From the NCBI GenBank assembly GCA_945837185.1, contig CAMAMZ010000069.1:1-9921 (forward strand): 9,921 bases of DNA. Direction: 5' to 3'. Both the position numbers and the translations under genes were made by a program. The stretch's first letter is position 1; each line of letters starts with the position of its first letter. The notes beneath the pieces are model-generated. The model searched no databases, was not told the DNA's origin, and was given only the letters and a program-made list of their open reading frames with translations. Positions 7,012 to 9,921 of the stretch are shown here, one piece after another. This DNA comes from an uncultured Bacteroidales bacterium. GTDB taxonomy: Bacteria > Bacteroidota > Bacteroidia > Bacteroidales > Bacteroidaceae.

Positions 7012-8274
7012 ATGCGTACATCACCTTGGGCGTGGGTGCCCTCTTTATATTTCGCGGAAGGATTGCCATACGTGGCGGTCATGACCATCTCGATCATCCT
7101 CTACAAGCAACTGGGATTGAGCAATGCTGAAATTACCTTCTATACCAGTTGGCTCTATCTGCCATGGGTCATCAAACCACTGTGGAGCCCTTTCATTGAC
7201 CTTATAAAAACCAAACGATGGTGGATTGTGAGCATGGAACTGCTCATGGGGGCAGCCTTCGGTGGTGTGGCTTTCACGATTCCAACCTCTTTCTGGCTGC
7301 AAGGAAGCCTTTTCTTCTTTTGGATACTGGCCTTTTCGAGTGCCACACACGACATTGCCGCCGACGGGTTTTATATGTTGGGACTCAACCAGCACCACCA
7401 AGCATGGTTTGTAGGCATACGCTCAACATTCTATCGACTGGCCACCATCTTCGGACAAGGTATACTCGTCATGATAGCCGGCAATCTGCAAGTGCTATGG
7501 CGCAATGGCATTTCCTATTCATGGAGTTTGATGTTTTATGGCGTAACAGGCCTCTTTATTGCCTTATTCCTATGGCATAACCACATTCTGCCCCACCCCA
7601 AGGAGGATGAAGCAAAAACGGGTGTGAACGTGCGTACGATATGGAAAGAGTTTATGCATACCATTTATTCCTTCTTCTGCAAGGAACAAGTGGTGGTGGC
7701 TATTCTCTTCCTGCTTTTCTATCGCATGCCTGAAGGATTACTGGCTAAGGTATCGGCACTCTTTCTCATCGACAAAGGACAAAACGGGGGATTGGGCTTG
7801 TCGCCACAGGAATATGGATTGGTTCAAGGAACGGTAGGCGTGATTGGTTTGACACTCGGAGGTATTCTGGGTGGTTTATGCGCCGGCAAAGATGGTTTGA
7901 AGCGTTGGCTCTGGCCTATGGTTTGTGCCATCACCCTGCCCGACATCGTTTATGTGTACATGAGCTATGCGCTACCTACAAACCTTTTCATCATCAACGC
8001 CTGCGTGTTTATCGAACAATTTGGCTATGGTTTCGGCTTCACCGCTTATATGCTCTACCAGATTTATTATAGTCAGGGGAAATTCAAAACAAGTCATTTT
8101 GCGCTATGCACAGCCTTCATGGCATTGTCGATGATGCTTCCGGGACTGGTGGCGGGCGCCCTGCAAGAGTGGGTGGGCTATCGCATGTTCTTCATCATTG
8201 TTATGGGTTGTTGTGCCATCACGTTCATCGTGGCTTCATTACTGAAAATCGATCCGCAATTTGGTAAGAAATGA
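7012..8274 (+). CDS. ampG: AmpG-like MFS permease (putative muropeptide/anhydro-sugar importer)
   Basis: From the ATG at 7012 the protein is 420 residues with about twelve hydrophobic segments: roughly 10-31, 40-61, 70-90, 97-122, 145-160, 172-190, then 226-252, 264-292, 299-320, 324-348, 361-386 and 389-411. A longer central loop at 191-225 separates the halves. Family resemblance to AmpG is seen in YFAEGLPYVAV (13-23), WVIKPLWSPFID (52-63), SSATHDIAADGFYM (109-122), the LSPQEYGLVQGTVG block (263-276) and FIEQFGYGFG (333-342). AmpG proteins import GlcNAc-anhydroMurNAc-peptides for cell-wall recycling through the inner membrane. The exact substrate here is inferred from family and from its SpoIID-containing neighbour. 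The reading frame is open further upstream to an ATG at 6949, but that would overlap the fusion gene by 62 bases and add a polar tail, so 7012 is preferred. Its last four bases, ATGA, contain the start of the next gene. Confidence 0.85.
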   Translation: MRTSPWAWVPSLYFAEGLPYVAVMTISIILYKQLGLSNAEITFYTSWLYLPWVIKPLWSPFIDLIKTKRWWIVSMELLMGAAFGGVAFTIPTSFWLQGSLFFFWILAFSSATHDIAADGFYMLGLNQHHQAWFVGIRSTFYRLATIFGQGILVMIAGNLQVLWRNGISYSWSLMFYGVTGLFIALFLWHNHILPHPKEDEAKTGVNVRTIWKEFMHTIYSFFCKEQVVVAILFLLFYRMPEGLLAKVSALFLIDKGQNGGLGLSPQEYGLVQGTVGVIGLTLGGILGGLCAGKDGLKRWLWPMVCAITLPDIVYVYMSYALPTNLFIINACVFIEQFGYGFGFTAYMLYQIYYSQGKFKTSHFALCTAFMALSMMLPGLVAGALQEWVGYRMFFIIVMGCCAITFIVASLLKIDPQFGKK

Positions 8275-9041
8275 CCATTTCAATTATCACTGCTACCTAT
8301 AATAGTGAGAAGACAATAGCCAACACGATCGACTCTGTATTCGCGCAAACCTTTCAAGATGTTGATTACTGGATTATTGACGGTGGGTCGACAGATGCCA
8401 CCATGGCTATTGTGCAACAACGCAACGAGCAGTATCATGGCAGGATTCATTGGGTTTCAGAACCCGATGAAGGAATCTATGATGCCATGAACAAGGGTAT
8501 ACAGCGGTGTAGCGGGAAGGTAGTAGGCATACTCAACTCCGATGATTTCTTCACCTCTCCTCATGTTTTGCAAGCTATTGCCAACTATCTGGAGCAACAT
8601 ACAGCCATACAGGCTGTGTACGGTGACGTACATTTTGTTCAACCGGAAAGGCCCACTCAATGCACGCGCTACTATTCCGGCCGTTTCTTCAGAAATTGGC
8701 TCATTCCTTGGGGATTCATTCCACCGCACCCTTCTTTCTACGTGCGCAAAGAAGTGTTCGACAACTATGGTTATTACAACACCCGCTATCGCATTTCAGC
8801 TGATTTCGAGTTGATTGCACGACTGAGTTATCTTCATGCCATACCCATGCACTATTTGCCTATCGACATGATTACCATGCGCATGGGAGGGGTTAGTACC
8901 TGTAGTTTACAAGCACGTTGGCAAGGAGCCAAAGAAATTGCAGCGGCATGCCGAGCACTGGGCATACGCACCAATTTGTTATTCGTTACCGCCAAGTATC
9001 CACTCAAACTTCTTGCTGCTTTTTGTAAAAAGAAACAATAG
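8271..9041 (+). CDS. Family 2 glycosyltransferase (WfgS/WcaE-like)
   Basis: The 256-residue product has a single GT-A domain. It starts MTISIITATYNSEKTI, followed by IIDGGSTD (35-42), SEPDEGIYDAMNKGI (63-77), the metal-binding NSDD (89-92), PPHPSFYVRK (151-160) and the acceptor-side ADFELIARL (177-185), which supplies the presumed catalytic base. These blocks are typical of GT2 enzymes of the WfgS/WcaE type that add one sugar to a lipid-linked surface polysaccharide intermediate on the cytoplasmic membrane face. Donor and acceptor cannot be read from the sequence. The C-terminus has a moderately hydrophobic stretch (about 235-250) ending in KKKQ that could aid membrane association. Its ATG overlaps the AmpG-like stop by four bases, so the two are probably translated together. 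Confidence 0.9.
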   Translation: MTISIITATYNSEKTIANTIDSVFAQTFQDVDYWIIDGGSTDATMAIVQQRNEQYHGRIHWVSEPDEGIYDAMNKGIQRCSGKVVGILNSDDFFTSPHVLQAIANYLEQHTAIQAVYGDVHFVQPERPTQCTRYYSGRFFRNWLIPWGFIPPHPSFYVRKEVFDNYGYYNTRYRISADFELIARLSYLHAIPMHYLPIDMITMRMGGVSTCSLQARWQGAKEIAAACRALGIRTNLLFVTAKYPLKLLAAFCKKKQ

Positions 9042-9075
9042 CACACAATATATCTCGCACTTTCTCGTTTAAAGA

Positions 9076-9100
9076 ACACACAGCTTAACCAAATGTGTGT
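9076..9100 (+). other. Short hairpin directly before the sugar transferase start
   Basis: ACACACA (9076-9082) can pair with TGTGTGT (9094-9100) to give a 7-bp stem with an 11-base loop, ending two bases before the ATG at 9103. There is no T-tract, so it is not a terminator. It could limit ribosome access. The repeats are simple dinucleotide runs, so chance is a serious alternative. Confidence 0.3.
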
Positions 9101-9102
9101 GT

Positions 9103-9753
9103 ATGTTGAAGAAAGTTCCTATAAACGACAAAATAGATAATAGGTTTATTCCGGATGGAATGAATGCCTTTGAACGTTGCATAAAGCGATTGTTTGATAT
9201 TATATTTGCCATCATAGGTATCATCGTATGCGCACCGTTATTTCTGTTTTGCTATTGCATCATCAAATTAGATGATGGCGGAGACGCCATTTTCCGACAG
9301 GAGCGGATAGGACGATTTGCCCGGCCTTTCTACATTTATAAGTTCAGAAGTATGGTGATGGATGCCGAGAAAAACGGTCCACAACTTTATGCGCACGACA
9401 GAGAAACGCGCATGACACGTGTAGGCCGCTTTCTGCGACTTCACCACTTAGATGAGTTACCACAACTTTGGAATGTGTTAAAAGGCGACATGAGTTTCAT
9501 TGGACCAAGACCGGAACGCAAGTTTTTCATCAAACAAATCATGGCTTCCGACCCAAGGTATCGTTTCCTGTATCAAATTCACCCTGGTGTCACTTCCTAC
9601 GCCACGCTTTACAATGGCTATACAGATACACACGAGAAGATGCTGAGACGCTTACAGTTGGACCTCTACTATTTGGAACACCGTTCTTTGATGTTTGATA
9701 TTACCATTTTCACCAAAACGGTTATCAATATTATTTGTGGAAAGATATTCTAA
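9103..9753 (+). CDS. Initiating polyprenyl-phosphate sugar phosphotransferase (small PglC/WcaJ-type, Bac_transf)
   Basis: From the ATG at 9103 the protein is 216 residues, the compact size of PglC-like enzymes without the extra membrane helices of WbaP/WcaJ. The family transfers a sugar-1-phosphate from a nucleotide sugar to undecaprenyl phosphate, starting capsule, exopolysaccharide or glycoprotein-glycan synthesis at the inner membrane. Visible are the membrane-dipping segment KRLFDIIFAIIGIIVCAPLF (28-47), FRQERIGR (64-71), YKFRSMVMDAEKNG (79-92) with conserved acidic residues, RVGRFLRLHHLDELPQLWNV (106-125), GDMSFIGPRPE (128-138) and the PGVTSYATL block (161-169). A GTG at 9097 is in frame, and an ATG at 9160 (giving NAFERCIKRL next) would yield a 197-residue form that fits many family members equally well. 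The start is therefore uncertain. It lies 61 bases after the GT2 gene without an obvious promoter of its own. The sugar is unknown. Confidence 0.92.
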   Translation: MLKKVPINDKIDNRFIPDGMNAFERCIKRLFDIIFAIIGIIVCAPLFLFCYCIIKLDDGGDAIFRQERIGRFARPFYIYKFRSMVMDAEKNGPQLYAHDRETRMTRVGRFLRLHHLDELPQLWNVLKGDMSFIGPRPERKFFIKQIMASDPRYRFLYQIHPGVTSYATLYNGYTDTHEKMLRRLQLDLYYLEHRSLMFDITIFTKTVINIICGKIF

Positions 9754-9754
9754 T

Positions 9755-9790
9755 GCAAAAGTACATAAGCCAGGGTATGTGCCCTTTTGC
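9755..9790 (+). terminator. Bulged hairpin just after the sugar transferase stop; possible transcript end
   Basis: GCAAAAGTACATA (9755-9767) pairs with TATGTG-C and CTTTTGC on the far side (9776-9790), giving 13 pairs including one T-G wobble, a two-base CC bulge (9783-9784) and an eight-base loop. It begins one base after the TAA. No T-run follows, so it is not a textbook rho-independent terminator. It may instead be an mRNA-end stabiliser. Confidence 0.4.
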
Positions 9791-9871
9791 TTCGTGCTGA
9801 ACGAGTGCTGAGCCTATAATACTTTTACCAAAAAGATAACTCCTGTTTCATGACCAGTATATAGCGTTTTG

Positions 9872-9891
9872 CGTTCAGCCTAGGCTGAACG
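9872..9891. promoter_or_regulatory. Perfect 20-bp palindrome, candidate operator or hairpin
   Basis: The 20 bases CGTTCAGCCTAGGCTGAACG equal their own reverse complement, with no spacer. One half-site, GCTGAACG, also occurs at 9796-9803. This suits a dimeric DNA-binding protein, or as RNA a stem with a minimal loop. No gene is visible on either side within the window after 9753, so any target lies beyond the right edge. Confidence 0.45.
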
Positions 9892-9921
9892 GTAAAGTAA
9901 GTTATAATCTGTGCCGATAGA

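Larger units (their letters stand above)
9754..9921. other. Non-coding tail with structured repeats
   Basis: No credible coding frame is present in these 168 bases. They hold the hairpin after the stop codon, a tandem GTGCTGA repeat (9794-9800 and 9805-9811, period 11), a TATAAT string (9815-9820) and the 20-bp palindrome. The region may be the leader of a gene beyond the window, but no promoter with both Bacteroidetes elements was found. Confidence 0.5.

Noticed and set aside
9815..9820. TATAAT string resembling a sigma-70 -10 box
   Set aside because: Bacteroidetes housekeeping promoters use TAnnTTTG, and no matching upstream element or downstream gene is visible in the window.
9755..9891. 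Possible invertible promoter segment like those before Bacteroides capsule loci
   Set aside because: The inverted matches are only 7-8 bp and do not extend into the longer flanking repeats expected of such switches, and no recombinase gene is in the window.

Overview
The window looks like chromosome from a Bacteroidales bacterium, most likely Prevotellaceae. The evidence is the gene families (a DUF4837 lipoprotein, a DUF4922-containing fusion protein, a Bacteroidetes-style RlmN and PdxA-like protein), promoters of the Bacteroidetes TAnnTTTG type, the near absence of Shine-Dalgarno sequences, and moderate GC content. No RNA gene, insertion sequence, CRISPR array or integrase was seen. Coding density is high and the gene order looks vertically inherited rather than mobile.

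Left part (1-3035, minus strand): a compact three-gene operon read leftward. rlmN (radical SAM 23S rRNA/tRNA methyltransferase) overlaps by 11 bases a DUF4837 lipoprotein gene. That gene is followed after 23 bases by a pdxA-family gene whose last few codons lie beyond base 1. The PdxA-like protein has the right fold signatures but lacks many of the residues that bind metal and substrate phosphate in E. coli PdxA.

Middle (3036-3233): a divergent intergenic region. It holds two TAAGTTTGCA promoter elements arranged as a perfect 12-bp inverted repeat, one for each operon.

Right part (3234-9753, plus strand): a rightward gene set. It opens with a 1258-residue protein that appears to join a degenerate GT-A-like domain, a GT2 glycosyltransferase domain, a HIT/GalT-like DUF4922 domain and a C-terminal SpoIID/LytB peptidoglycan-lytic domain. 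It has no signal peptide or membrane segment. One base later comes an AmpG-like MFS permease, and overlapping that by 4 bases a WfgS/WcaE-like GT2 glycosyltransferase. After 61 bases there is a small PglC/WcaJ-type initiating sugar phosphotransferase. The tight linkage of a SpoIID fusion with an AmpG-type muropeptide permease suggests handling of peptidoglycan fragments. The last two genes look like surface-glycan assembly. Whether these are one pathway or two adjoining ones cannot be settled from the sequence.

Right end (9754-9921): non-coding. It holds a bulged hairpin directly after the sugar transferase stop codon, a short tandem GTGCTGA repeat, and a perfect 20-bp palindrome whose half-site recurs upstream.

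The strongest candidates for something undescribed are the four-module fusion protein with its AmpG partner, and the apparently active-site-depleted PdxA homologue.
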